A stretch of DNA of 36,253 nucleotides, from the NCBI GenBank assembly GCA_025350105.1, contig JANXYJ010000180.1:1-36253 (forward strand). Reading direction: 5' to 3'. This stretch comes from Terriglobia bacterium. Lineage in GTDB: Bacteria > Acidobacteriota > Terriglobia > Bryobacterales > Bryobacteraceae. Shown here piece by piece: positions 7,495-15,433 of this stretch. The number at the start of each line of letters is the position of its first letter. Position 1 is the first letter of the stretch. A program made the position numbers and the translations under genes. Under the pieces are notes generated by a model, which made no database searches, was not told the DNA's origin, and worked only from the letters and a program-made list of their open reading frames with translations.

Positions 7495-8517
7495 ATGAGG
7501 AAGATTTTGTTGTCCGTTGCGCTGGCTTCCGCGCTCGTAGCTGCACAGGACTCCGCACCGCTTAGTCCGCATTTCTCCAACCTGCAAGCGCTGACCAGCG
7601 GCGGATCCAATGGCGAATCCTATTGGTCGCCCGACGGCAAGCGGATCATTTTTCAATCCACCCGCGATGGGCACACCTGCGATCAGCAGTACGTGATGAA
7701 CGCGGACGGATCGAATCAACATTTGGTTTCCACCGGCAAAGGCGTCACCACCTGCGGCTATTTCACCAGCGATAACAAGCACATTATTTATGCGTCGACC
7801 CATGAAGGAGGGGACTCGTGTCCCGCCCCGCCTGATCGTAGCAAAGGCTATGTCTGGTCGGTCTACGATACTTTTGACATTTACCTGGCGACGGACGAAG
7901 GTAAAATCATCAAGAAGCTGACCGACACAAAAGGCTATGACGCCGAGGCCACGGTGAACGCGAAGACCAAGAAAGTAATTTACACCTCCACGGCCGGCGG
8001 CGACCTGGATTTGTGGACCATGAACGAAGACGGCGGCGGGAAGAAGCAGATCACGCACAGCGAAGGCTACGACGGCGGTGCGGTGTTTTCACACGATGGC
8101 AAGAAAATGGTTTGGCGGGCGTATCATCCCGATACGCCGGAGAAAATGGCCACCTATCGTTCGCTGTTGAAAGAGAATCTGACGCAGCCGATGAAGATGG
8201 AGCTGTTCGTGGCCAACGCAGATGGCAGCGAGGCCAAGCAGATCACCCAATACGGCTGTGCCAGCTTCGCGCCGACCTTTACGCCGGACGACAAAAAGAT
8301 TCTGTTCGCCTCCAATAAACATAAATGCGACTCCAGCCTGTTTGAGCTGTATCTGGTGAACACGGATGGCAGCAACGTGGAACAGATGACCAGCTTTGGC
8401 AAATTCACCTCGTTCCCTGAGTTTTCTCCAGATGGAAAGAAACTGATCTTTTCGTCCAGCTTTCAATCCAAGGGCAACTACGAGTTCAATATTTTTAGCG
8501 TGGATTGGAAGAAATAG
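7495..8517 (+). CDS. TolB-like PD40 beta-propeller protein, exported
   Basis: The 340-residue protein has an N-terminal signal peptide (hydrophobic residues 4-16, A-A-Q end). It contains a series of PD40/TolB repeats recognisable by S-P-D-G-K-x-I-I-F or variants, such as WSPDGKRIIFQS, FSHDGKKMVWRA, FTPDDKKILFAS and FSPDGKKLIFSS, interleaved with N-x-D-G-S strands. It is a periplasmic six-bladed-propeller type protein, probably for protein or ligand binding. It lacks the TolB N-terminal domain and no tol or pal gene is nearby, so it should not be called TolB. Translation probably starts at or very near the mRNA 5' end. Confidence 0.8.
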   Translation: MRKILLSVALASALVAAQDSAPLSPHFSNLQALTSGGSNGESYWSPDGKRIIFQSTRDGHTCDQQYVMNADGSNQHLVSTGKGVTTCGYFTSDNKHIIYASTHEGGDSCPAPPDRSKGYVWSVYDTFDIYLATDEGKIIKKLTDTKGYDAEATVNAKTKKVIYTSTAGGDLDLWTMNEDGGGKKQITHSEGYDGGAVFSHDGKKMVWRAYHPDTPEKMATYRSLLKENLTQPMKMELFVANADGSEAKQITQYGCASFAPTFTPDDKKILFASNKHKCDSSLFELYLVNTDGSNVEQMTSFGKFTSFPEFSPDGKKLIFSSSFQSKGNYEFNIFSVDWKK

Positions 8518-8518
8518 A

Positions 8519-8830
8519 TCATTCCCTAAACAACTGCTTCGACGCTGTGTTCATTTTGCCGGTGATCCCCAGGATCACCGCCGCCGCCAAATGAAAATAC
8601 GCAGCCAAACGCGTGCACATCAGCGCATCGATTAGCCGTATGCTGTCAAAGGAGCCCATGCTGATCAGCGTCGCCCGCGGCAAACGCAATCAACGCGCCA
8701 GCGGTGACGCAAAGGCCGAAGGCGCACATGCTCTCTCCGCCGAACGAAAACCCGATTAAAATCAGGCCAATAATCCCGTGAATGGCACTGAGCCCAACAC
8801 GGCGGAAATAATTCCGTGGCGGCCAATCAC
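8519..8830 (-). pseudogene. Decayed gene for a small multi-spanning membrane protein
   Basis: No intact gene lies in this 320-base stretch, but the minus strand reads as hydrophobic protein in pieces. One frame gives GRHGIISAVLG, a second gives SAIHGIIGLILIGFSFGGE and ALIAFAAG, and a third gives RATLISMGSFDS, then LAAYFHLAAAVILGITGK, ending TGA at 8521-8519. Joining the pieces needs frameshifts near 8790 and 8685. Three or four membrane segments are suggested. I do not recognise the family. The upstream end touches the 3' end of rlmN. Natural decay or insertion/deletion errors in the assembly would look the same. Confidence 0.4.
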
Positions 8831-8837
8831 GGGCCCG

Positions 8838-9929
8838 TCAAAGTATCCCAGAGGGTGAAGCCGATCCAATTCCCACCAACTCCATCCGCTTCAGTTGCCC
8901 ACACGCCGCATAAACATCCAGCCCCCTCGGCGTACGTACAAAGCATGGCAATGATCGTCTCACAATCGTCTGAAACGAATCCACGCGTTCGCGCGTTGGT
9001 GTTTCAAACGCAATGCCCGGCCCTGGGTTTAGCGCGATCAGATTCACTTTGGCATCTATCCGATCCAGCAACCGCACCACGCGCCGGGCATCGGCGTCGG
9101 TGTCGTTCACGCCTTTCAGTAGAACGTACTCAAACGTCAGCTTCTCCCAAGGCCGCAGCGGATACACGCGGCAAGCGTCAATCAAATTCTTCAAATGATA
9201 TTTGCGCGTGATGGGCATCAGCGCCTGGCGCTGTTCTTCGGTGGACGCGTTCAGCGATATCGCCAGTTTGGGCCGCTCCGGCGCTTGCCCCAATTCGGCG
9301 ATTTTGGGAATGATGCCTGCCGTTGAAACCGTAATTCGCCGCGGCGAAATCGCCATGCCGGTGGGATCGGTCAAAATGCGCGTGGCTTTCAAAACGTTCG
9401 GCAGATTCAGCAGCGGCTCGCCTTGCCCCATCATCACGATGTTCAGCCGATTCACCTCTTGCATCCCCGCCGCCACCAGCACCTGGCCGACAATTTCCCC
9501 CGCCGTCAGACTCCGCTCCAGCCCCATCAGCGCAGTCAAGCAAAATTTGCAATCGACCGGACAACCCACCTGGCTGGAGATGCAAACCGTCGCCCGGTCC
9601 AGATCCACAACTTCAGATGCGCCGTTATCAGGAGCGTCGTTTTTCAAAAACGACGGCATCCACACTGTCTCCACCGTCTTGCCATCGCCCAGTTTCAATA
9701 AATACCGGATGGTCCCGTCGTTGGAGCGAAATTCTTGCTCCACCGATGGCCGGCCTAGCGTAAAGTCTTCCCCCAGCTTCGCCCGTAACTGTTTGGGAAG
9801 ATTGGAGATCGCCGTCAGTTCCTGAATCCTTTGGCGATACACGGCATCATATAACTGGCGCGCCCGGAACGCAGGCATGGGGCTAGCGAAAGCCTCCGCC
9901 AGAGCTTTTTGTAGGTCAACAAGTTCCAT
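8838..9929 (-). CDS. rlmN: Dual-specificity 23S rRNA/tRNA A methyltransferase RlmN
   Basis: Radical-SAM enzyme that methylates C2 of A2503 in 23S rRNA and A37 in some tRNAs. Seen are the N-terminal helical region (F-R-A-R-Q-L-Y), the cluster motif C-P-V-D-C-K-F-C (C123, C127, C130 from this start), M-G-Q-G-E-P-L-L-N, and the C-terminal A-A-C-G-Q-L-K containing the methyl-carrying cysteine. ATG 9929 gives 363 residues and the usual family opening [10 protein letters not shown]; an ATG 21 bases upstream is also possible. After CGQLKR there is an unusual tail, [15 protein letters not shown], which runs into the decayed gene next door. The bases before ATG 9929 (TTGTAGGC) are identical to those before comEC. 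Confidence 0.92.
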   Translation of the reverse strand: MELVDLQKALAEAFASPMPAFRARQLYDAVYRQRIQELTAISNLPKQLRAKLGEDFTLGRPSVEQEFRSNDGTIRYLLKLGDGKTVETVWMPSFLKNDAPDNGASEVVDLDRATVCISSQVGCPVDCKFCLTALMGLERSLTAGEIVGQVLVAAGMQEVNRLNIVMMGQGEPLLNLPNVLKATRILTDPTGMAISPRRITVSTAGIIPKIAELGQAPERPKLAISLNASTEEQRQALMPITRKYHLKNLIDACRVYPLRPWEKLTFEYVLLKGVNDTDADARRVVRLLDRIDAKVNLIALNPGPGIAFETPTRERVDSFQTIVRRSLPCFVRTPRGLDVYAACGQLKRMELVGIGSASPSGIL

Positions 9930-10053
9930 GCCTACAATAGTTTGCGCCATATTGTCAGTCTAACACTGACCCTGCGTCGGTTGCGAAGCGGTACAATAAA
10001 GGTTCAGCAGTTGTTCCAGCAGGTCTGTTTCAGGAAAGACGTCCCCTAAAACC

Positions 10054-11355
10054 ATGAAGCGCTCCCCCGATCCGTCTGAAGTCCTGCGCGATATTGAGCG
10101 TACCGTACTTCCCAATGGCGTTCGCGTGATCACGGAACGCATGCCTCACGTCCGAAGTGTGTCGGTAGGTGTGTGGATCAACTCTGGCTCCCGCGCGGAA
10201 ACGGCGGAGCTCAGTGGAATTTCGCATTTCATTGAACACATGGTGTTCAAAGGCACCAAAAATCGTTCCGCCGAAACCATCGCCCGCGCGGCCGATTCCA
10301 TTGGCGGCGGCCTGGACGCCTTCACCTCCAAGGAAATGGTCAGCTATAACGTCAAGGTGCTGGACGAACATCTTCCGCAGGCTTTCGACATCATCAGCGA
10401 CCTGGTGCGCAATCCCCTTTTTGAAAACGCCGACATTCAAAAGGAAAAAGGCGTGATTCTGGAAGAGCTGAAGATGGAAACCGATAACCCGGAGTACCTG
10501 ATCCACGAAATCTTCTCTAGCAACTTTTGGAAGGGTCATGCGCTGGGCCGCTCCATTCTAGGCACACGGCAAACCATCCGCTCCTTCGATCAGGATACGG
10601 TCGATCGCTATTACCGCAGCGTCTACACTCCGCGCAATATTCTGATCACCGCGGCCGGCAACCTGTCGCACAAAAAACTCACTCGCTTGGCAGAGGACCA
10701 CTTTGGCGAGTTGAAGCGCCAGCCTGCGTCAGCCCAGGGAGTGATTCCCAAGCCGCACGCCCCGCTGGTGTTCCGCAACCGGAACTCGCTCGAACAAGTC
10801 CACGTATACCTGGGTGTGCCCGCCATTCCCATGGCGCATAAGGACCGCTTTGGCTGGTATATTCTGAACGCCATTCTGGGCGGCGGCATGAGTTCCCGCT
10901 TGTTCCAGAATATTCGCGAAAAACAGGGATTGGCGTATACTGTGTTTTCAGAGCTAACCATGTATCATGACGCTGGCTGCATGCTGATTTACGCCGGCAC
11001 TTCACCCAAATCTGCCGGCAAAGTGGTGGAATCGGTAGTGAACGAAATGCACGAAATGGCCAGCAGCAAGGTGACCGAGGAAGAATTGCGCCGTGCCAAG
11101 GATCACATGAAGGGCTCCTACGTGTTGGGCTTGGAGTCGACCTCCAGCCGCATGGGCAATCTGGCCCGCCAGGAAGTCTATTTCAAAAAATTCCTGACGC
11201 TTACTGAAATTCTGGAAAAAGTGGAACGCGTTACCGTGGAACAAGTGCAGAATCTGGCCAATCAGTTTTTCGACCCTAAGCGCACGGCCGTAGCCATGCT
11301 GGGGCCGCTCGAAGGCTTCCGTGTCCGCCGCAACGATCTGATGGGCGGTTTGTAG
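10054..11355 (+). CDS. M16 family zinc metallopeptidase (PqqL/mitochondrial-processing-peptidase-like)
   Basis: A 433-residue single-unit M16B peptidase. The inverted zinc motif H-F-I-E-H is at residues 58-62, with the distal glutamate in the E-E-L-K-M-E-T-D-N-P-E-Y helix (about 138). The C-terminal half has the inactive lobe with GGGMSSRLFQNIREKQGLAY, the R/Y substrate-binding block of the family. Both lobes are complete. There is no signal peptide, so it is likely cytoplasmic. A TACAAT box at 9992-9997 may be the promoter. It is followed 27 bases later by the TPM gene in the same direction. Confidence 0.9.
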   Translation: MKRSPDPSEVLRDIERTVLPNGVRVITERMPHVRSVSVGVWINSGSRAETAELSGISHFIEHMVFKGTKNRSAETIARAADSIGGGLDAFTSKEMVSYNVKVLDEHLPQAFDIISDLVRNPLFENADIQKEKGVILEELKMETDNPEYLIHEIFSSNFWKGHALGRSILGTRQTIRSFDQDTVDRYYRSVYTPRNILITAAGNLSHKKLTRLAEDHFGELKRQPASAQGVIPKPHAPLVFRNRNSLEQVHVYLGVPAIPMAHKDRFGWYILNAILGGGMSSRLFQNIREKQGLAYTVFSELTMYHDAGCMLIYAGTSPKSAGKVVESVVNEMHEMASSKVTEEELRRAKDHMKGSYVLGLESTSSRMGNLARQEVYFKKFLTLTEILEKVERVTVEQVQNLANQFFDPKRTAVAMLGPLEGFRVRRNDLMGGL

Positions 11356-11382
11356 TCCCCATAAATAGACACACCTTTCTCT

Positions 11383-12198
11383 ATGAAACGCCTTGTTACG
11401 GCTGTTCTGTTCATCGCGCTGATCGCGCTGTGCGCCTTGCCGGCTTCAGCCATTGACACGAAGAAACTCAAGCCCAGCGGCTATGTGAACGATTTCGCTC
11501 ACGTGCTGGATGCCTCTAGCGTTCAGCAACTGGAGAACTACTGCCAACAGGTGGAGCAAACCACCGGAGCGCAAATCGCCATCGTCACCGTCGATTCCAT
11601 TGAGGACGAACCGGTTGAGGATGTGGCCAATCGCCTGTATCGCGAATGGGGCATCGGCAAAAAAGGCCAGGATGAGGGCATCCTGATTTTGCTTGCCATG
11701 AAGGAGCGGAAGAGCCGCGCGGAAATCGGCTACGGCCTGGAACCGGTAATCACTGACGCACAGGCGGGCGCCGTGTTGCGCGGCATTCAACCCATTTTGC
11801 GCCAGGGAAATTATGGCGGCGGGTTGCTGGCCGCGTTGCAGCAATTCGGCGGCGCCATTGCTCAATCCAAAGGCGTTACGATTGACGGGCAAGCGGAGCC
11901 TTTGCCTCGTCTCCGCAATCGCCCCGCGCCGGTTTCCATTCCGTTCCCACTCATTTTATTCGGCATTATAATTTTGCTCTTTCTTATCAGCCGCGGCAAC
12001 CGGGGCGGTGGTCCGCGTGGCGGTGGTGGGGGGGGCGGTGGTTTCCTCCCCGGTTTGATCATCGGTAACATATTGGGTGGCGGCCGCGGTGGCTGGGGCG
12101 GTGGAGGGTTTGGCGGTGGATCCGGCGGCGGTGGCGGCGGGTTCGGTGGTTTTGGCGGTGGCGATTCTGGCGGCGGCGGCGCCTCCGGTGGCTGGTAA
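11383..12198 (+). CDS. TPM domain protein (YgcG family) with glycine-rich tail
   Basis: The 271-residue protein has a signal peptide (1-23, A-S-A end) and a TPM_phosphatase domain (about 30-165; GYVNDFAHVLD, E-x-x-T-x-A-Q-I-A-I-V-T-V, W-G-I-G-x-x-x-x-D-x-G-I-L, G-Y-G-L-E). One transmembrane segment follows (about 187-202), then a tail made almost only of Gly with Phe, Trp and Ser, ending GGGGASGGW. TPM proteins are membrane-anchored and often pair with LemA proteins. LemA is two genes downstream here, supporting the link. The soluble TPM domain should lie outside the membrane. Confidence 0.9.
   Translation: MKRLVTAVLFIALIALCALPASAIDTKKLKPSGYVNDFAHVLDASSVQQLENYCQQVEQTTGAQIAIVTVDSIEDEPVEDVANRLYREWGIGKKGQDEGILILLAMKERKSRAEIGYGLEPVITDAQAGAVLRGIQPILRQGNYGGGLLAALQQFGGAIAQSKGVTIDGQAEPLPRLRNRPAPVSIPFPLILFGIIILLFLISRGNRGGGPRGGGGGGGGFLPGLIIGNILGGGRGGWGGGGFGGGSGGGGGGFGGFGGGDSGGGGASGGW
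12001..12195 (+). repeat. Low-complexity glycine-codon tract
   Basis: About 195 bases dominated by GGC, GGT and GGG codons encode the glycine-rich tail of the TPM protein. Runs of G and repeated GGCGGTGG-type words make slippage or assembly error possible, though the frame stays open to the family-typical C-terminal end. Confidence 0.8.
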
Positions 12199-12276
12199 TG
12201 ACTCAATGATCAGGTTGCCGTTTAATCACTTGGTCGCCGTTGAAGCAGTCGTCGCTCCATAAAAAGAGAATAAACA

Positions 12277-12993
12277 ATGGATGATTTAACTCTACTCGTC
12301 GAAAAACTCAAGAACGCTTTTCACGACCGTCTGGTTTCCGTGGTCCTCTACGGATCGGCCGTGCCCGGCGGCACCGAAGATGCTTTTTCCGACGTGAACG
12401 TACTGTGCGTGTTGAAGCAGGTCACCCCGCGTGAACTCGAAGATGGTGAACCCGTCATGCGCTGGTGGCGCGGGTTGGAGCACACCGCGCCCGTTGTCCT
12501 CAGCGAAACCGAAGTGGCGCATTCCGCCGACAGTTTTCCCATCGAGTTTTCCGATATGAAGGAGCGCCGCCAGGTGCTGTTCGGCGTGGACGTCATCGAA
12601 CACCTGCAGGTGGATATGCGGAATTACCGCACCCAGGTGGAACACGAGTTGCGCGCCAAACTTCTCCGTCTGCGGCAGCACGCGGCGCACATTTTGTCGG
12701 ACGGACCGGCGCTGCTCGCCCTGTGCCTGAACTCCAGTTCCACGTTTTGTGTGTTGGGGCGGCACGCCTTGATTTTGGCTGGAGTGGACGCCCCACCAGA
12801 ACGCCATGTGGTGGTTCGCAAACTGGCGGACTTGCTGAAGACTGACATGTCCGCCTTCGCGCGCTTAATTGAAATTCGCGAACATAGCGGTACCGCGACA
12901 CCCGCCAAATTCACAGACAATCCGCTCTCGCTGTTTGGCGCCTATCTGGAATGCATTCGTAAGATGGTGGAGTATGTGGATGGATTGGGCTAG
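12277..12993 (+). CDS. Nucleotidyltransferase-like protein with altered metal site
   Basis: The 238-residue protein opens with a Pol-beta-like nucleotidyltransferase core: V-V-L-Y-G-S (G26, S27), then F-S-D-V-N-V-L at 37-43. In active members the motif is D-x-D; here D39 is kept but the second position is N41. The C-terminal two thirds are helical with no recognisable HEPN or MNT motif. Enzyme activity may be lost or changed. It lies between the TPM and lemA genes on the same strand, 78 bases after the TPM gene, with AAGAGAA before ATG. Its role beside a TPM/LemA pair is unknown. It is not next to a small toxin-like gene, so I do not call it an antitoxin. Confidence 0.75.
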   Translation: MDDLTLLVEKLKNAFHDRLVSVVLYGSAVPGGTEDAFSDVNVLCVLKQVTPRELEDGEPVMRWWRGLEHTAPVVLSETEVAHSADSFPIEFSDMKERRQVLFGVDVIEHLQVDMRNYRTQVEHELRAKLLRLRQHAAHILSDGPALLALCLNSSSTFCVLGRHALILAGVDAPPERHVVVRKLADLLKTDMSAFARLIEIREHSGTATPAKFTDNPLSLFGAYLECIRKMVEYVDGLG

Positions 12994-13055
12994 CTTAAAT
13001 CCAATTGCGGTAAGCTGTCATTAAAAGAATCAGAACTTATTAGGGGAGAACAAAA

Positions 13056-13610
13056 ATGAAATTAGGATTTGCAATTGCGGGCGTAGCAGTATTGATGTCG
13101 CTGACCTCAGGTTGCGGCTATAACACTTTGGTATCCGAACGCGAATCGATCAATGGGGCTTTTGCACAAGTGGATGTGGCTATGCAGCGCCGCGCGGACC
13201 TGATCCCCAATTTGGTGGAAACCGTAAAAGGCTTCGCCAAACAGGAACAATCGGTGATCGATTCTGTCACCGCCGCCCGCGCAGCCCTGGGCGGCGCCAA
13301 AACTCCAGCTGACAAAATTGCCGCCAACGGGCAACTGGATTCCGCGCTCTCGCGTTTGCTGGTGGTCGTTGAGAACTATCCAGACTTGAAATCCAACGCC
13401 AACTTCATGGCACTGCAAAATGAATTGGCGGGAACCGAAAACCGTATTGCCGTGGAGCGCCGTAAGTACAACGAAACCGTGCAGCGCTATAACACCGACA
13501 TCGCGGTATTCCCCAATAACGTTACCTCCGGCATATTCGGCTTCAAACGCAACGACGCCTATTTCAAGGCCGATGAAGCTTCCAAGGTGACCCCCAAAGT
13601 CAAGTTCTAA
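13056..13610 (+). CDS. lemA: LemA family lipoprotein
   Basis: The 184-residue product has a lipoprotein-like signal ending L-T-S-G-C (C20) and then the LemA fold of long helices. Signature blocks are YNTLVSERESINGAFAQVDV, QRRADLIPNLVETVKGFA, the asparagine- and Ala-rich middle and ENRIAVERRKYNETVQRYN. LemA is a coiled helical envelope protein with an exposed N-terminus; its molecular role is unsettled. AGGGGAG at 13042-13048 precedes ATG 13056. The tandem order TPM, nucleotidyltransferase-like, LemA differs from the usual direct lemA-TPM neighbourhood. Confidence 0.92.
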   Translation: MKLGFAIAGVAVLMSLTSGCGYNTLVSERESINGAFAQVDVAMQRRADLIPNLVETVKGFAKQEQSVIDSVTAARAALGGAKTPADKIAANGQLDSALSRLLVVVENYPDLKSNANFMALQNELAGTENRIAVERRKYNETVQRYNTDIAVFPNNVTSGIFGFKRNDAYFKADEASKVTPKVKF

Positions 13611-13649
13611 TTCAACTCATGCTCTCATTCAGTTCCCGTTTGAAGGTCG

Positions 13650-13676
13650 CCAGGGCGGAAGCCGATTCCGCCCTGG
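13650..13676. terminator. Hairpin between convergent lemA and recX
   Basis: Perfect 10-bp stem (13650-13659 with 13667-13676) and 7-base loop. The downstream bases are A-rich on the plus strand rather than T-rich, so a classic terminator is only partly supported. Its place between two convergent genes fits a bidirectional stop. Confidence 0.5.
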
Positions 13677-13695
13677 GAATAAAAGAAAGCAAAGT

Positions 13696-14259
13696 TCACT
13701 CCTCGCTCGGAGCTTCTTCCATTTCCTCTAGGCGCTCCGCCTCCACCGCATAGCGCTTCAACACTTTGATCGAATTCCCCGTGCTGAATCCGGCCCCGCG
13801 CAATTTGCGATAGGCCGCAGTCAAATTCTTCGCGCGCCCGGGATTGTTGCTGGCCAACAAATCCGCCAAACTGCGCGTGCGATACTTACGCGCCAAGTAT
13901 TGGCCAATCATCGCCACCTCGTCCGCCGCCGCATACTGCTTTTCCGTGGCTTGCTTGGCCACCTCGGGCGCCACCTTACGCGCCAGTAAATCGCGCACCA
14001 CACGAGTCTTGCCAAAACCTTCATTGTCGCGCCGCCATCCGGCGAAGGACTCGGCAAACCGCTGGTCGTTCAAAATGCCGCCCTCTTTTAAGCGCCGGAT
14101 CACTTCCTCGGCATCGGTGGGAACGGCGGCGCGCCGCTTCAATTTTTCCCGCAGTTCGCTGGTGGTCTGCGCGCGAATCGTCAGCACCCGCCCCGCGTAA
14201 TTCATCAACTCTTCTAGCGGCAGGGCCTTCACGGGTTGTCGGGACTTCTTAAACGCCAC
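13696..14259 (-). CDS. recX: RecX regulatory protein
   Basis: RecX binds RecA filaments and limits recombinase activity. The 187-residue product shows the tandem three-helix repeats of the family: L-T-I-R-A-Q-T-T-S-E-L-R-E-K-L near the N-terminus and G-I-L-N-D-Q-R-F-A-E-S-F. They are followed by the G-x-x-R-V-V-R-D-L-L-A-R-K repeat. GTG 14259 is preferred over an in-frame TTG at 14295 because a TACAAT -10 box (14271-14266, minus) lies 6 bases before it, consistent with a leaderless mRNA. recA is not adjacent. The last 15 residues are glutamate-rich. Confidence 0.85.
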   Translation of the reverse strand: MAFKKSRQPVKALPLEELMNYAGRVLTIRAQTTSELREKLKRRAAVPTDAEEVIRRLKEGGILNDQRFAESFAGWRRDNEGFGKTRVVRDLLARKVAPEVAKQATEKQYAAADEVAMIGQYLARKYRTRSLADLLASNNPGRAKNLTAAYRKLRGAGFSTGNSIKVLKRYAVEAERLEEMEEAPSEE

Positions 14260-14340
14260 ACGGACATTGTAACGGAGCGCGCCGTCTTCGTCCAAAACCA
14301 GGCATCAACCAAAATAGAGCATCACCAAAACGTCATCCCC

Positions 14341-14370
14341 AATCAAAAAGGCCACCCCGACCAGGTGGCC
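14341..14370 (-). terminator. Rho-independent terminator of the cold-shock gene
   Basis: On the minus strand a perfect 7-bp GGCCACC/GGTGGCC stem (14370-14364 with 14356-14350) is followed by TTTTTGATT, about 40 bases after the csp stop codon. Confidence 0.85.
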
Positions 14371-14412
14371 ATCCTTTATAGATTGCGTTTTGTCTTACTC
14401 GTTCGGAAACCG

Positions 14413-14616
14413 TCAGGGGCGATTGACGTTTTCGGCCTGCAACCCTTTCGGACCCTTCTTTACCTCGAACTCCACTTCACTGCCCTCGTCCAGTGTCCGG
14501 TAACCCGACATCTCGATGACCGAAAAGTGAACAAACACATCTTCGCCGCTGGCCCGTTGAATAAATCCGTAGCCCTTTGCGGCATTAAACCACTTCACAA
14601 CACCCTTTTCTCTCAC
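14413..14616 (-). CDS. Cold-shock domain protein (CspA family)
   Basis: A 67-residue OB-fold RNA/DNA chaperone with both nucleic-acid motifs: RNP1 K-G-Y-G-F-I and RNP2 D-V-F-V-H-F, preceded by G-V-V-K-W-F-N-A. Full family length. GTG 14616 is chosen because AGGAG (14631-14627 on the minus strand) lies 10 bases before it and the fold starts there; the longer in-frame extension has no cold-shock homology. About 170 bases upstream to the next gene boundary are free of genes and may form a long 5' leader, common for cold-shock genes, but I did not identify a defined structure. Confidence 0.92.
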   Translation of the reverse strand: MREKGVVKWFNAAKGYGFIQRASGEDVFVHFSVIEMSGYRTLDEGSEVEFEVKKGPKGLQAENVNRP

Positions 14617-14885
14617 GACTTTCCGTCTCCTTATTCCATTCCGGGCAACCGATGCGCTAAATGCGCCGCTTACCAGGAACATTGACTCGAACTTCCGGTC
14701 ATTGTCGCATGCCAACATTTGCGCTGGCAAGTGACTCCACCGGCAAAAATACTGCCGAATGGCCTGTAAAAGTGCCATTTCTCCTGCCCAGGCAAGCGTA
14801 AGCTATCTAAGTACTTAGAAATAGATAGCCATAGATTGGGCCTTCACTCTTCCCTCAGAATTCCGCCAGTTGGATAAAATGGAGC

Positions 14886-15425
14886 GTGACTCCCGGATTT
14901 CCCCAGAACACCGAGTTCGCTCCCCAATTTGCCGGATATATCGCTAACGTAACGAATGTGACCGATCCACTATTGAAGATGGAGGATCAGCTCGACGAAG
15001 TCACGTTTCTATTAAACAACCTGGACCCGGCCCGCCGCCTGTTTCGCTATGCTCCTGATAAATGGAGCATCCAGCAACTTCTGGGGCACCTGATTGACAC
15101 CGAACGCATCTTCGCCTACCGGGCTCTGCGCATCGCGCGTAGCGATCAAACCCCGTTGCCTGGTTTTGACGAGAACGCCTACGTTGTGTCGGCCCAAGCC
15201 GAAGGTGTGGACTGGAGCCAGTTGCTTTACGAATTTGCCGCCGTCCGTCGCTCGAACATTTTGATGCTGCGAAATTTGCCCGCAACCGCCTGGACCCGGA
15301 TCGGCGTAGTGAACGCTGCTCCTATTAGCGTGCGCGCCCTCGCCTACATCATGGCTGGACACGTGGTGCATCACGTGAACATTCTTCAAGAGCGATATCT
15401 GTTGCCGATCAAACCTGCAGTTTGA
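14886..15425 (+). CDS. DinB superfamily protein
   Basis: A 179-residue four-helix-bundle protein. The N-terminal E-F-A-P-Q-F-A-G-Y-I and the D-K-W-S-I-Q-Q-L-L-G-H-L-I-D-T-E-R-I-F block are typical of the DinB subgroup found in many soil bacteria. Probable metal ligands are H68 and H159 with H162/H163 in AGHVVHHVNIL. It is likely a cytosolic metal-dependent transferase of unknown substrate. GTG 14886 keeps the conserved N-terminus. A TAAAAT hexamer only 5 bases upstream suggests another leaderless start. It is not closely similar to the DUF1572 protein at 5271. Confidence 0.85.
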   Translation: MTPGFPQNTEFAPQFAGYIANVTNVTDPLLKMEDQLDEVTFLLNNLDPARRLFRYAPDKWSIQQLLGHLIDTERIFAYRALRIARSDQTPLPGFDENAYVVSAQAEGVDWSQLLYEFAAVRRSNILMLRNLPATAWTRIGVVNAAPISVRALAYIMAGHVVHHVNILQERYLLPIKPAV

Positions 15426-15433
15426 GCAACATC

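Noticed and set aside
12001-12195. GC-rich repeat as a possible CRISPR or minisatellite
   Set aside because: It is glycine codons of the TPM protein tail, with no regular repeat and spacer pattern.
12277-12993. MNT/HEPN toxin-antitoxin pair
   Set aside because: No adjacent HEPN-like small gene exists and the C-terminal part lacks a HEPN R-x4-6-H motif.
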